The notes under the pieces: generated by a model
Database searches by the model: none
Told to the model about the DNA's origin: nothing
The model's input: the letters and a program-made list of their open reading frames with translations, nothing else
Source of the DNA: Molanna angustata
Taxonomy: Eukaryota > Arthropoda > Insecta > Trichoptera > Molannidae
NCBI GenBank assembly: GCA_963576475.1
Contig: OY754967.1
Location: 20,686,414-20,750,413, forward strand
Reading direction: 5' to 3'
Length of the DNA: 64,000 bases
Program-made: the position numbers and the translations under genes
In this document: positions 18,825-29,900 of the stretch, piece after piece
How the letters are laid out: every line of letters starts with the position of its first letter
Numbering within the stretch: position 1 is the first letter of the stretch

Positions 18825-19362
18825 TGATTTCGCCGATCGAACCAGACTTGCCCCCCTGATGCCAATTTTCTCATTTTCCTTTCCCAGTCTATTTTTACCA
18901 AGAACTATATTTTGTCTTTTTGCTGTTATACATATTATTTATTGTGTTTCTTTGTAATCGTAAAATTCAAATTTTTTTTGTAATTTAAAATCATTTTTCC
19001 GTAAAAATAACGGGTTTTTTAAACCATGTTTTTATCCAAATAGTGCATGTTATTGTATTTATTTACATTTTTCTGTCATTTATTTTATATCAATTTCATT
19101 TTTAATAATAACTTAAGGTATCAAATAAGCCAAATCTACGTATATGTATGATATATTATTATATATTATTTTTTGTAGAGAATAATATTATACAAAACAG
19201 GCGATTTTTATAATTATGTGTATAATAACATATCTTTAATTTAGAATAATAAAAATATATTTTTAGTTGTAAAGGGGACAATTATAAGCAATAAAATATA
19301 AATAAATTAATAAATTGAATTATAAAATACTTATATTAAGAGGTCATATAACGCTAAACTTA
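18825..19362. other. AT-rich intronic stretch
   Basis: No gene or repeat recognised between the LINE fragment and the Harbinger-like element. Confidence 0.5.
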
Positions 19363-20494
19363 CGGCCGCTTTCTCCAAGGTCCCTCAAAATCGAACATCA
19401 GCTAAGTACCCATTCGAAACTTAAATCCTTAAGTGGCTTACTTAATAAATTTACATTTCACCAACAAATAACAGCCACACTAAGCTAAGGTCAGGATTAG
19501 TTTTTGTTATGTTTCCGGTGAACATGAATATGGACTCAAGATAACGTTACTTTAAAAAATATGCAAATAAGAAATACATAATAAACTATAAAAATATCAT
19601 TAAAATATTCTAACGTGTGAATTTCACGATTTTTACTCTATATATAAATTAATTATAAAAAAGTACTATTTTGATCTCATGAGTACAGGTAATTGTCGCT
19701 GGCGCCAACAGATGGCGCTAGCGGCGCTCGCTGTCAGGGTAGCCTTGTTTGTACACCAGTTTTTGTTTTTGACACATCATGTACAGACAGTTTATTTAGT
19801 ATACACACCAATTTAGTTATTTTATTTTAATATTTGTTACTTTTTTTAATATACAATGCAACTGGCTCATGCCAGCCGCAATTATAACTACAGACAAACC
19901 TAACCAATCTATTTTTACCAAACTTTTGTAGGTTTGGTTTAAAAAATCGGTGTACATCCTAGGATATACTCGCTGTCATGGCTGTTTATTCGCTTCGCAC
20001 TTGTTGATTGTTGAGATTGTTCGACACGGGACGCGCATATTTATCAGAGTATAATATTTAGCAGAGTATAATTATGGATAAACCAAGGAAACGTTCTACA
20101 AATTTTACCCCCAGTGAAAAAACTAAATTAATTGAATTAGTTTCAAAAAACACGGCAATTACTTCAAAACAAACGGATGGAGCATGTCTATTCAACGATT
20201 TCACGAATCCAGCCATCTTCCAAGATGATAATAAACAAAATATAACTTAAATTTTACAAAAAAAAGATAAATTCAATAATAAAACAACTCTGCGACGAAA
20301 TCGTAACCCAAATATCTATCTGTCGAACGCGTTAAGTGACGCTTATGACGGTTAATCCACTAGAGACCGCCACTTAAAATTTTATGTGCCGACGTCGCTA
20401 AGCGAGGCTAAGATTGTTTGGTGAAATGCAATTTTGCGCTAAGTGGTTCATAAATGTGATTTTTTAAGTTAAGGAGCCTTGGGGAAATCGGGCA
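19363..20494 (+). mobile_element. Harbinger-like non-autonomous DNA transposon
   Basis: Flanked by TTA on both sides (19360-19362 and 20495-20497), the 3-bp target duplication expected for PIF/Harbinger. The ends are imperfect inverted repeats: CGGCCGCTTTCTCCAAGG against TGCCCGATTTCCCCAAGG, with further matches inward (TTACATTTCACCAA against TTGCATTTCACCAA). An ORF remnant with a Myb/SANT-like start lies at 20074. No DDE transposase is present. It is in an intron of the minus-strand gene. Confidence 0.7.
20074..20250 (+). pseudogene. Myb/SANT-like DNA-binding protein remnant of the Harbinger element
   Basis: A 58-codon frame starts MDKPRKRSTNFTPSEKTKLI and continues ELVSKNTAITSKQTDGA, which resembles the N-terminus of the Myb/SANT-like accessory proteins of Harbinger transposons (basic start, then a helix with a conserved Leu-Ile-Glu-Leu core). 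After QTDGA the sequence leaves the family pattern and stops, so an internal deletion is likely. In active elements this protein helps bring the transposase to the termini. Confidence 0.6.
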
Positions 20495-20504
20495 TTAGTG
20501 ACTG

Positions 20505-21190
20505 AAAACTTGATATATTAAAACCGCCCAATGCACTATGAAGTTACGCGTTAGTAAGGGTAAATTAAAAAAAGGTTTATACGACCTGATTTAAACTATC
20601 GGAAACCCCAAATTTGTTGATTTTTTGCATTTTAAGAACAAACCTTAGTTGAAATGAAAAAAACTTTATCGGCCATTCACTTTGATTTTATGCACTCTTT
20701 AAGCTTATAAAAGATTTATTTCTCTATGACACGTGGTTATGGAGTAATTTAACAAAAATGCCGTAAAAAAGGATATTTTTAATCATTTACTTATAGGAAT
20801 TTAGGCTGAATTTTAAAATTGTGTGACGAACATTCACTAGAGAAATGTTGAAAAGACGTATACCTACTATTATTTCTAGAAATACACTGTTTAACATATT
20901 TAAGGGATTTGATTTGAAATTGAGGTGTTTAGGTTTATATGGCCCCTTAAATAAATTTATGAATAATTTTTGATAAGCATTGAATTACTTAAAATACTTA
21001 ACCGACTGCAGTGGCACAGTTGACAAGCGTCAGGCTGCTGTGCGTCATGAGTTCGCTCCCCAGCAGGGGAAAAATTTATTTTAACTCATTTGTCACGCAA
21101 ATACTGCTTCTCTGGGCTGGATACAATTGATATTCGGAAGAAATTGCCATATGGTAATAAACTCGCCACTTGCGCAGATTGAAAGGAAGT
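20505..21190 (+). mobile_element. Composite dispersed repeat ending in a SINE-like tail
   Basis: Bases 20505-20985 match 34395-34835. Both copies run into the same tail, ending CCATATGGTAATAAACTCGCCACTTGCGCA or a diverged form. Between them the present copy has a tRNA-like segment (CAGTGGCACAGTTGACAAGC to GAGTTCGCTCCC) that is deleted from the other. The tail also occurs alone at 29120-29260 and 41206-41330 on the minus strand. Confidence 0.65.
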
Positions 21191-21393
21191 GTTTATTAAT
21201 AATAATATTATTATTAATTCAAGCAAAAAATGATAAATTTATTTGATATCTAACAATACTCAATTCGATTTGAATTATAAAGAATAATCAATAACACACA
21301 CCACAAATACCTTTACCAGTGATGTTAATTGTTAATACATTCACCACCGCTTTATCAGCAGGAACATCAAATATGTAGGATGCAGGTACTCAC

Positions 21394-21742
21394 GTGGCCA
21401 AATTAGCATTTAAAGAAGTAAAATACTTCTGGAAAAAATCGTTGAACTCGATGGGATTCTGGAAAGGCGGCACGTTCGGAGCGAATGGGTAGTTGGACGA
21501 TCCGGAGCCGCTACCGGCATAGGACCCTGCTCCTGCAAAAGCACCACCACTAGATCCAGGACCCGTCGGTCCTGAAGGTCTGGAACTGGAGGGTCTAGAG
21601 TTGGAAGGGCCTGAAGGAACATCCCCGAAGCGGTTGAAGACGGTAGGACCGTTGTCTGGACTGTTATAAGTGCCTCCATAGTGTTGGCCGTTCACAAATC
21701 CTGAAAATGCACCGGCAGAAGCACGTCGAAATCTCTCTAGGT
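21394..21742 (-). CDS. Secreted Gly/Ser-rich protein, exon 2
   Basis: A pyrimidine tract and TATTTTGCAG at 21743 open the exon, and CAC/GTGAGT closes it at 21394. It encodes residues 22-137, starting DLERFRRASAGAFSGF. It then has a long Pro/Ser/Gly segment (PSGPSNSRPSSSRPSGPTG, GAFAGAGSYAGSGSGSSNYP) and an aromatic/polar end (FNDFFQKYFTSLNANLA). There is no cysteine. The entry phase 1 matches the signal-peptide exon at 36306-36369 exactly (G plus AC gives Asp). The frame also stays open upstream to a Met at 21812 with a hydrophobic stretch MKFFFSSVLHVMLLIFFLIV. I regard that as translated intron, because it coincides with the poly-T tract and AG of a good acceptor. The composition suggests a structural matrix protein; no known family is recognised. 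Confidence 0.75.
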
Positions 21743-21960
21743 CTGCAAAATAAACAATTAAAAAAAAAATTAATAACATGACATGCAAAACGGAACTGAA
21801 AAAGAATTTCATAGTATCGTGGTTAAAAAATCGTAGGCAGTGAGTGGTTCTGGATTCCAGATGCGACGTCAATCATTTGATTCATGATGAGCCAGATTAT
21901 GATAAACACCAGTCGCCAACCTCCATTAGGAGCGGTACAAGAAGTAGAAGAAGGTATTAA

Positions 21961-23319
<1,359 letters not shown>

Positions 23320-24125
23320 ATTGTGGATGGACAACCGGACGCGGCTTACTCATCCGACAAAGTAAAGGTATTAGATAAAAGAATTTGTGGAATATTTAAT
23401 ATTGCGATTGAAGATAGATACGAGCGTAAAACTATGCGACAAGAAGAGAACGGAGTGCAGAGTTGGAGTGTGGAATGTGAGAGAAGGAAAAATAAGAATG
23501 AGCTTTGTGAAATTGTTTTACAAAAAGAAATTGATGTGCTATGTTTGAGTGAGACTAAACGTAAGGGGACCGGAATGAATGAGAGCCATGATGGTATGAT
23601 ACAATTATGGGCAGGTGACAAAGAAGACGACCATGTTTCAAAGGGTGTAGGCATGTTGAAGTGTGAAAGTCCCAGGCTTATGTGGATTAGACTCAAAGTA
23701 GGAATCATCCCCGTGTTTCTCTTAAACGGGTATGCGCCTGTGAATTCAGACCAAGAGGGCGAAAAACAAGAGTTCTGGGAAAGTGTGACAGAAGCATTTT
23801 AGCATTGGAAAGGAAATGAAAAGATTATCGTGCCAGGAGATCTGAATGGATGTGTTGGGATCCGAAGGAAAGATTTTTGAATCTGCCCTCGGGCCTCACA
23901 CATAGTTAAAGAAGTGTGGATGAAGTATGGAAAGGCTTGAAAAATGTTGTGTGCAAGGCTGCCAAGAATGCGTGCGGTGAAAGTAAAAGAGCAAGGCAGA
24001 AAGGTGATGCTTGGTGGAATGAATCGGTAAAAAAGGAAGTTGCCGCAAAAAAGGAAGCATGGATGTTTTGGATATCAGTAAAAGGTACCGACAAAGAGGA
24101 TAAGAAACCGATCATTAAGGCCATG
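23320..24125 (+). pseudogene. RTE LINE copy 2: broken endonuclease region
   Basis: An open frame of 159 codons contains the endonuclease N-terminus that copy 1 lacks (SETKRKGTGMNESHDGM, then LMWIRLKVGI and NGYAPVNS) and stops at 23802. A GVWNVR-like start is visible around 23460-23490 but shifted. The GDLNG motif continues in another frame at about 23838, and the linker after the endonuclease (DAWWNESVKKEVAAKKEAWM) reopens at 23916-24110. Deletions, a frameshift and a lost 3' half make it inactive. It lies in intron 1 of the minus-strand gene. Confidence 0.75.
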
Positions 24126-24154
24126 TTAAAATGTAGTATATTGAGTCTAACGCG

Positions 24155-24185
24155 TATCGAGCGGTCTATCTTAGACCGCTCGATA
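24155..24185. repeat. Perfect 14-bp hairpin with 3-base loop
   Basis: TATCGAGCGGTCTA, loop TCT, TAGACCGCTCGATA. It is GC-rich for the region and lies just beyond the truncated 3' end of RTE copy 2. Confidence 0.85.
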
Positions 24186-24539
24186 TTAATTGCATGGTAG
24201 TGTCTAAGTGTGTTTCAGATCTATGTTATCTCCGGGAGTCAAATTAAGTATTAATAATAAAATTATGCTTTACAAGATTTTTGTTTTCAGAAACAATATT
24301 TAATGTTTATTTTTGTATTTTACTTTTCAGCAGGAACTAATATGTTTAATTTATCCTTTTCAGCAATTATTTATCATTCGGAACGTCTATATACCATGTT
24401 AACAATTTGGCGTTATACACCGCGAGGCCTTCAAAGCAGTAGGTTTTAACGTAAACAATTTTGCCAATAATGGTGCCCTTTTATAACAATTTGGCTCCCG
24501 CGTGATAACAAGAGACTAACAATGATTTTAATTTTTTTC
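24186..24539. other. AT-rich intronic stretch
   Basis: No gene or repeat recognised. Confidence 0.5.
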
Positions 24540-25345
24540 CACGGCAACATTCCTGGAAAGCAACTAGCGCTGTTTGCGTGCAAATAAGGAGATTTGCAGC
24601 TAGCGCGCTCTCTCTCTATCTCTGCATACGACGCTTAAAGTGGAAGGATCTCTCTCTGCATTCGACTCTGGTGGTAGACGAACGGTTTGTTGTGACGCCG
24701 TCATCGGTCGACATATGCTCCCGATGGAGGCCATATTTTTTGAGGACCCAGGTCTGGGTGACAGCACGTCACACGCATGGACGCTGCCGGTGCTACGGAG
24801 CCAAGATGAGGGTATCGACAGGGCAGAGGCGTCGAGGCGGGGCGCATTGTTGGGCAACCGCAGCAGGGAACGCCGCGGCTCGCAGATTGTATCATGAGGG
24901 GCTTTCCGAGTCGTCTGGGGCGTCGGTTCGCCTCCGGTGAGGCTCCCAGCTGGCCTGCCACCTCTGTCGCTGAGGTGAGAGATGCGCCGTCATAGCGTTG
25001 CCGTGTGTGGCACGGAGCCAGCCACGGGTGACTGTCTGGAAGAGAAGAAGAGGAAACTACGCCGGGTACAAGGACCTGTCAGCCTGACGTAGAAGCTGGG
25101 CCCCGCCGGACTTACAGCCACCACGTGGAAGACGATGACATACCTGGAGAAAGGATGTCGCTCTACCCTGGGGCTGCATCTTCTGGTCGGCGTCTCTTCG
25201 TGCTCGGTTGTGTTTGATTGTTATATGCCACGTGTTATTCTTCGTTTTTGTTGTTTTTTTGTTCTCTGTTGCTTGTTGTGTTTTTTTTTATTATATATTT
25301 ATTTGCCATGGACTTTGATAATAATAATATTTTGAATAAATTGTG
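24540..25345 (+). mobile_element. GC-rich segment, probable non-LTR retroelement 3' region
   Basis: About 700 bp of clearly higher GC and CpG than anything around it. It then becomes T-rich and ends in GATAATAATAATATTTTGAATAAA. Several frames are open for 60-120 codons but none has a recognisable motif. The abrupt composition change and A/T-rich end suggest an inserted LINE 3' UTR. A host exon or CpG island cannot be excluded. Confidence 0.4.
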
Positions 25346-25612
25346 CCGTACCTACTAAAAAAATTTCATAGTGTCATCATCATTTGTCTTCTTTTCTTCC
25401 TCACATTGGCTTTGATGTTTCCTCGTGATCGGAGAGAGGGCTCATCAAGTTATCTAGGAAGTGTTGAAATGTAAGGAATACTGCAATATGTTGCCAACCA
25501 AAACGTGAAACGCGCGATATATCATGACTCACTTATTGCACGGAGTACTCCATCTAGTATATTAAATAAAAATCTATGGGTATTTGTTGTTGCTTGTATA
25601 CGTAGGTATTAT

Positions 25613-26875
25613 CAAATACTCTAGATATAATACGCGCAACTTCACAAAAAAACTGGCAGTGTGCTACACTAGCGCCTCTATCGGCCTGAGGTGTCAGAAT
25701 TATGTTAGTATGTAATGTTTGTATGGGAAGTTGAGAAGCACTATTAGTAAAATAGCTAAAATTTATTATATAAGTATAAAATGTCGAATCAAAGAAGTTA
25801 TACTGGTGGAGGAGTATGTGCAGTATATGGGTGTAATAATTATAAGTTACAAAAAGACACTAAGTCCTTTTATAGGATGTCGAAAAACATGGAATGGTAT
25901 TTTTACAACTAACATTATTCTATTTTTATCATGAACTTTTAACCATTTATATACAGGGTGTTCGGCAGAACGTTAGACAAACTGATATGGTATATAGAGG
26001 GGACCATTTGGAACAACTTATGGGTACTCAGAATGTATATAGGATGCTCCCTTTTTTTTAAGGATGTTTTAAATTTTTTTTGGAAAAATCCCAAAATTTT
26101 ACCTGTTAGCCTCTATAACTTTTTAATTTACCAACCAATCAGATTCATTTAAATTTTATTTTTATTCTGAAAAAAATTATATTTGTTCCAGAAAGTGGCC
26201 ATCAAAAAAAAATATAGCCCAACAAAGTCCAAAGAATGGACAGAGAAAAAAATTAAGATCATTTTTAAATCACTTTTAAAAATATTCAGAAAAAAGACTG
26301 AGTTCTTCAAATCTCGTAAAAACTTCTCTAAAATATTCTTTTTCTATCGGTATACAACGTGTGTGTATATTGTGTATAACATACACAAAAAAAAATAAAA
26401 ATAATAAAAACCCAACGATAGTCGCTTTTTCAAGTAAACATTTTCAATAATATCAATGATAGTGAATTATAAATTTATACTTGAATACTATAATTTATAC
26501 ATTATATACTATACCATACTATGTTAAATAAATGTGAATAAACAATATCTTGATAAGGATCTAATAAAAACTTGCTAATAATTCATATCAATAATCCTAA
26601 TTAAATTAACCAAAATATAAATAATTATACACCATTGATGTGTTTTATTATTATCTGGTAATCCTTAATATTCAAAAGAATTAAATAAATGTATTAAATA
26701 ATTAAATCATGTCATTATCCCATATTTTATCGCACAAATATAGTAATAATCTTATATGAATAATACGTATAAAACTGAACTTATCACCTCAAGCCGACAG
26801 AGGCTCTGTAAAAAATATTGCCGTCTTCTTGTATGGGGAATGTCAAGAGTTGTGCGTATTATATCTAGAGTATTT
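25613..26875 (+). mobile_element. P-like (THAP) non-autonomous DNA transposon
   Basis: AAATACTCTAGATATAATAC.. at 25614-25641 is complementary to 26848-26875 with one mismatch over 28 bases. Weaker complementarity continues inward through CCTCTATCGGCCTGAGGTG. Both sides carry GGTATTAT (25605-25612 and 26876-26883), a 7-8-bp target duplication as in the P superfamily (8 bp). A THAP-like zinc-finger start lies at 25781. The transposase catalytic part is missing. The middle (about 25955-26400, beginning CAGGGTGTTCGGCAGAACG) looks like an additional insertion. Confidence 0.7.
25781..25912 (+). pseudogene. THAP-domain N-terminus of the P-like element
   Basis: A 43-codon frame beginning MSNQRSYTGGGVCAVYGCNN and continuing KDTKSFYRM. 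The Cys-x4-Cys pair (residues 13 and 18) and the following SFYR resemble the first half of a THAP zinc finger, the DNA-binding domain of P-element transposases. The second Cys/His pair is absent, because the frame stops after NMEWYFYN. Confidence 0.6.
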
Positions 26876-26884
26876 GGTATTATA

Positions 26885-27453
26885 TACTCTTTGGTTGATT
26901 GTTGGTTGGTTTGGATTGATAGACTACGTTGAGCAAGTTTAGTGTTGAGTTGTGTTTAGAAAATGAGTGAGTATCATGGCTGGTGAGTTTACGAACAGCC
27001 CTGTCTTTCTGTATGCCATTTCGTTATTTTCCATTTTATTGAAGTGAAATAATGTGTTTATATTTCTATTTACTATTTAGGTGAATTTTCTATTATTATT
27101 GTTTTATTTTATAAATGTGCAGTGATAGCTCTTTGGATTTCATTGATATTATCGATTGTTTACCCCTCCCTGACTTGCGTGGTAAAAATATTAATATGCC
27201 TTGAAAACAACGAAAATAGTATTTTGTCGTTTATATAAAGCTATTTTTTAATATATCATTGATCTAATAGTGAACATTTATTTGATTGCATTTGTGCCGG
27301 AGCGTCGATGAGACGACTAGTGGTGATCTATTTTTGTGGGTGTTGTCACCGCCTGCGGGCAGCATCAAGAATAATACAAATGAAAGAACTAAAAATAATA
27401 CAAATTTGTATACATTTCTTTCAGTATTGATAAGTGTTTAACTCTTCTCAGTC
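26885..27453. other. Region upstream of the neuroglian-like gene
   Basis: No coding exon recognised. It may contain that gene's promoter and 5' UTR. I could not identify a convincing TATA or initiator. Confidence 0.35.
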
Positions 27454-27517
27454 ATGAAGGAAAAAATGTTATGTTCATTTGTAATAGCCGTTACTATACT
27501 TCAATGTCATGCTATGA
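27454..27517 (+). CDS. Neuroglian-like gene, candidate signal-peptide exon
   Basis: The ATG opens MKEKMLCSFVIAVTILQCHA plus Met, a typical signal peptide. It ends at ATGA/GTAAGT in phase 1. Joined to the acceptor at 29385 it gives Asn-Val-Pro-Asn-Pro-Pro with no frame break, entering the first FN3 domain directly. The phase agreement is a one-in-three event by chance, so the link is plausible but not proven. If it is real, the product lacks the six Ig domains that precede FN3 domains in L1-CAM proteins. Confidence 0.5.
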
Positions 27518-27554
27518 GTAAGTATTTTATTTTTGTTAAATTATTAGTTATAAT

Positions 27555-27850
27555 ATTTTTGTTCACTAGAGAAGAAGTTGGGATATTATAGAAGAACCAG
27601 AAACTCAAAGCACCTACAGGGCATACGACCTGTCATCGGCTGGTTTACGTGATCACTTTATGCGCTTGCGCAACGTTCACCAATATGCCTTCTTATTGAG
27701 TTCCCGTATCAATGCAATTTTTGAAAGTTCTATATATTTGAATAATGTTTAACAATTCACCTGAAAATAAGGAATTATACTATTGCCGTTTATGAAGAAA
27801 CGAAGAAACATTTTTTTTGAAATGCCATATATTGAGAAATTATCAGTCCA
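27555..27850 (+). mobile_element. SINE-like dispersed repeat (CCTACAGGGC..CATCGGCTGG family)
   Basis: Contains ACGACCTGTCATCGGCTGGT, CACTTTATGCGCTTGCGCAA and GTTCACCAAT. Copies lie at 44592-44895 and 63852-64000, with a scrap at 55349-55395. It is in the first intron of the neuroglian-like gene. Confidence 0.75.
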
Positions 27851-28127
27851 TGAATCAGTAAATGACATATATAATTAATATTAAAAAATATTAATTACAT
27901 ATGATTTATTTATTGAGTGAAGCATACCTATACTAAACACATTCTATTAATTTAACTATATTTGTTATTTTTTAAATTACTCAAATTAATTTAAATGATA
28001 TTCCTAGTGTAATAAATAATGTTAAATTTGTTTGTCAATTTTTGACTTGGAAACTCTACTTATAGGTATGTCTTAATGAAATTATTTATAATTCATAGGT
28101 TTATTATGTCTTTACTCTCAAAATTTT

Positions 28128-28380
28128 TATATATTCATTTATATCAACACGGCATATCCCACAATGTGAAATAACCAGCGATATGTGCCGGTGTGCATAA
28201 CCTTACAAAATGAAACACGACACATGCGTATATCCCCACACCGGACTCGTTTCACCTAAAAAGGCATTATATTCAGAATGGGTAATGAACTTCATCGCTA
28301 AACTATGTGATGTTATTTTGCCTGTTGTATTTTCGATATTCAACCCTTTTGGGACAACCAAAAATGATGATAATAGACAA
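28128..28380 (-). mobile_element. (TGAA)-tailed retroelement family, minus-strand copy
   Basis: Matches 55731-55990 over about 250 bp, including CACATGCGTATAT.CCCACA, AAAAGGCA..ACATTCAGAATGGG and GCCTGTTGTATTTTC. Confidence 0.7.
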
Positions 28381-28394
28381 GAATGAGAGACACA

Positions 28395-28520
28395 GTTTTC
28401 AATTGTGTTTTCAGTCTGGATCTGTGAGACGATTAATATCGTAAGTCTCCAGAATGTGGCAACTTGTTATTGGGTGCGTGTTAAATAATTATTTGACATA
28501 GCACCTGTTAGTTGCCTGAG
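28395..28520 (+). mobile_element. 3' part of a tRNA-derived SINE
   Basis: CAATTGTGTTTTCAGTCTGG, GTGAGACGATTAATATCGTA and CTTGTTATTGGG match, in opposite orientation, the SINE at 52305-52478. The tRNA-like head is missing. Confidence 0.7.
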
Positions 28521-28784
28521 AAGCTCCATAAAATAAATAAAATATGTAATAATGTTAAGTTCTTGTCTATCACAAAGTTATCAAAATAAATATATCAATC
28601 ATTTTAAGTAATGTTTTGATATAACTTAGCAGTTTATACATAATAAACCGAGCGAGAAAAAAACGCAATTGCCGTCTAAAGATATTATGAAAGTAGAAAT
28701 ACTGTATTGGTTCTTAATACGAGAAGATTACTAATAATTGCTTTTTATTATATTGTTCCACTTTGGTACTGAAACAATTAAGGT

Positions 28785-28822
28785 AAGGTCCCGTACTGCG
28801 AGAATACTGCTTACGGGACCTT
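28785..28822. repeat. Perfect 11-bp inverted repeat
   Basis: AAGGTCCCGTA and TACGGGACCTT with a 16-base loop. Confidence 0.7.
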
Positions 28823-29119
28823 AACTTTTTCTTACATTATTCTTAAATAACTTCCGTAATACGACCCTTAATAATGATTTGTTAACTTTTTATTCCTATA
28901 AGGTAATATAAAAACTTAAATTATTGTTTCTAAATGTAATTAAAATATTGCCAGATATTAAATATTTTTTTTTACAGTTACCAATATCTAGTGATTTAAA
29001 AAAAATACATATTTACTACATTGTTGCGATTGTTTTATTTCTAAATGAATCTTGTTTTTGTAATGCATTGAAAGATATGTTGAGCCATATTTAACCTATG
29101 GGTTTTAATTTGCCCAGGG

Positions 29120-29260
29120 CTCAGTAATCATAATAATGATGAACACTTCCTTGCACCCTGCGCAAGTGGCGAGTTTATTGCCGTATGGCAATTTCTTCCA
29201 ACTAACCAGTGTTTCTAGCCCAGAGAAGCAATATTTGCGTGAGAAATAAATTTAAATGAA
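29120..29260 (-). mobile_element. SINE-like tail shared with the 20505 and 34395 repeats
   Basis: On the minus strand it reads ATTGCTTCTCTGGGCTAGAA, GCCATACGGCAATAAACTCG and CCACTTGCGCAGGGTGCAAG, as in 21100-21190. Confidence 0.65.
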
Positions 29261-29385
29261 TTTATAAATAAGGGTTCACATTTATTTTGAATTACTTAAC
29301 ATCTATTTGAATTTAAGTATCATTCATTATGTAGCAGGTATACAGTATATTATATGTTGACAATTTTTTTGAAACATTGTTACAG

Positions 29386-29753
29386 ATGTTCCCAATCCAC
29401 CGATGTTGGATAATATTGTATGTAAAAGTCGTAATGCAGCCATCACTTGGCACCCTATGGGTGACAATCGTGCCCCAATCTTGTACTACACCATACAATT
29501 CAACACCAGTTTCACTCCAGACACGTGGGAAGTTGCATATGATAATGTTCCTGCTACAAATATGACATACAGCATATCATTAAGTCCTTGGACTAATTAC
29601 ACATTCAGAGTTTTGGCTTCCAACAAAATTGGACAGTCATTGCCTTCCGAACACTCAGATGTTTGTACCACACTACCAGATGTACCATTTAAAAATCCAG
29701 ACAAAGTGGAAGGAAAAGGATCAGAACCCAATAACATTATTATTTCATGGACG
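29386..29753 (+). CDS. Nrg-like: Neuroglian-like protein: first FN3 domain and start of the second
   Basis: Neuroglian is the insect L1-type cell adhesion molecule, an axonal and epithelial membrane protein with six Ig and five FN3 domains, a membrane helix and an ankyrin-binding tail. This 122-residue exon (GTTACAG acceptor, ACG/GTAGAT donor, phase 1 in, phase 0 out) encodes VPNPPMLDNIVC, AAITWHPMGDNRAPILYYT, SPWTNYTFRVLASNKIGQS and PDVPFKNPDKVEGKG, ending in NNIIISWT. The Trp and the YTFRV tyrosine corner mark a complete FN3 domain. It continues in the next exon as WTPMPEIEHNAP. Family recognition is strong. Whether this locus is the real gene or a partial duplicate is open, because no Ig exon is visible upstream. 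Confidence 0.85.
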
Positions 29754-29900
29754 GTAGATACCTGCATATCTCAATATTGTACAATCTTAAGTTACTTTTT
29801 ATACATTTCAATCAGTAGGAAAATATTCATTTATAAAACTAATGATTATTCATATAATTTCCCCTTACATTGTTTTAAACTCCTAATTATTTTTTTCTAG

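Noticed and set aside
21743..21812. Start of the secreted-protein gene at Met 21812 (MKFFFSSVLHVML..)
   Set aside because: The hydrophobic stretch is the translated poly-T tract of a good acceptor (TATTTTGCAG); the exon at 36306 supplies a better, phase-matched signal peptide.
24578..24961. Overlapping 85-120-codon frames in the GC-rich block
   Set aside because: Open in several frames at once because of base composition; no motif.
25955..26400. Lys-rich frame MFQKVAIKKKYSPTKSKEWT as a gene
   Set aside because: A-rich low-complexity sequence inside the P-like element; it has no domain and is probably part of a secondary insertion.
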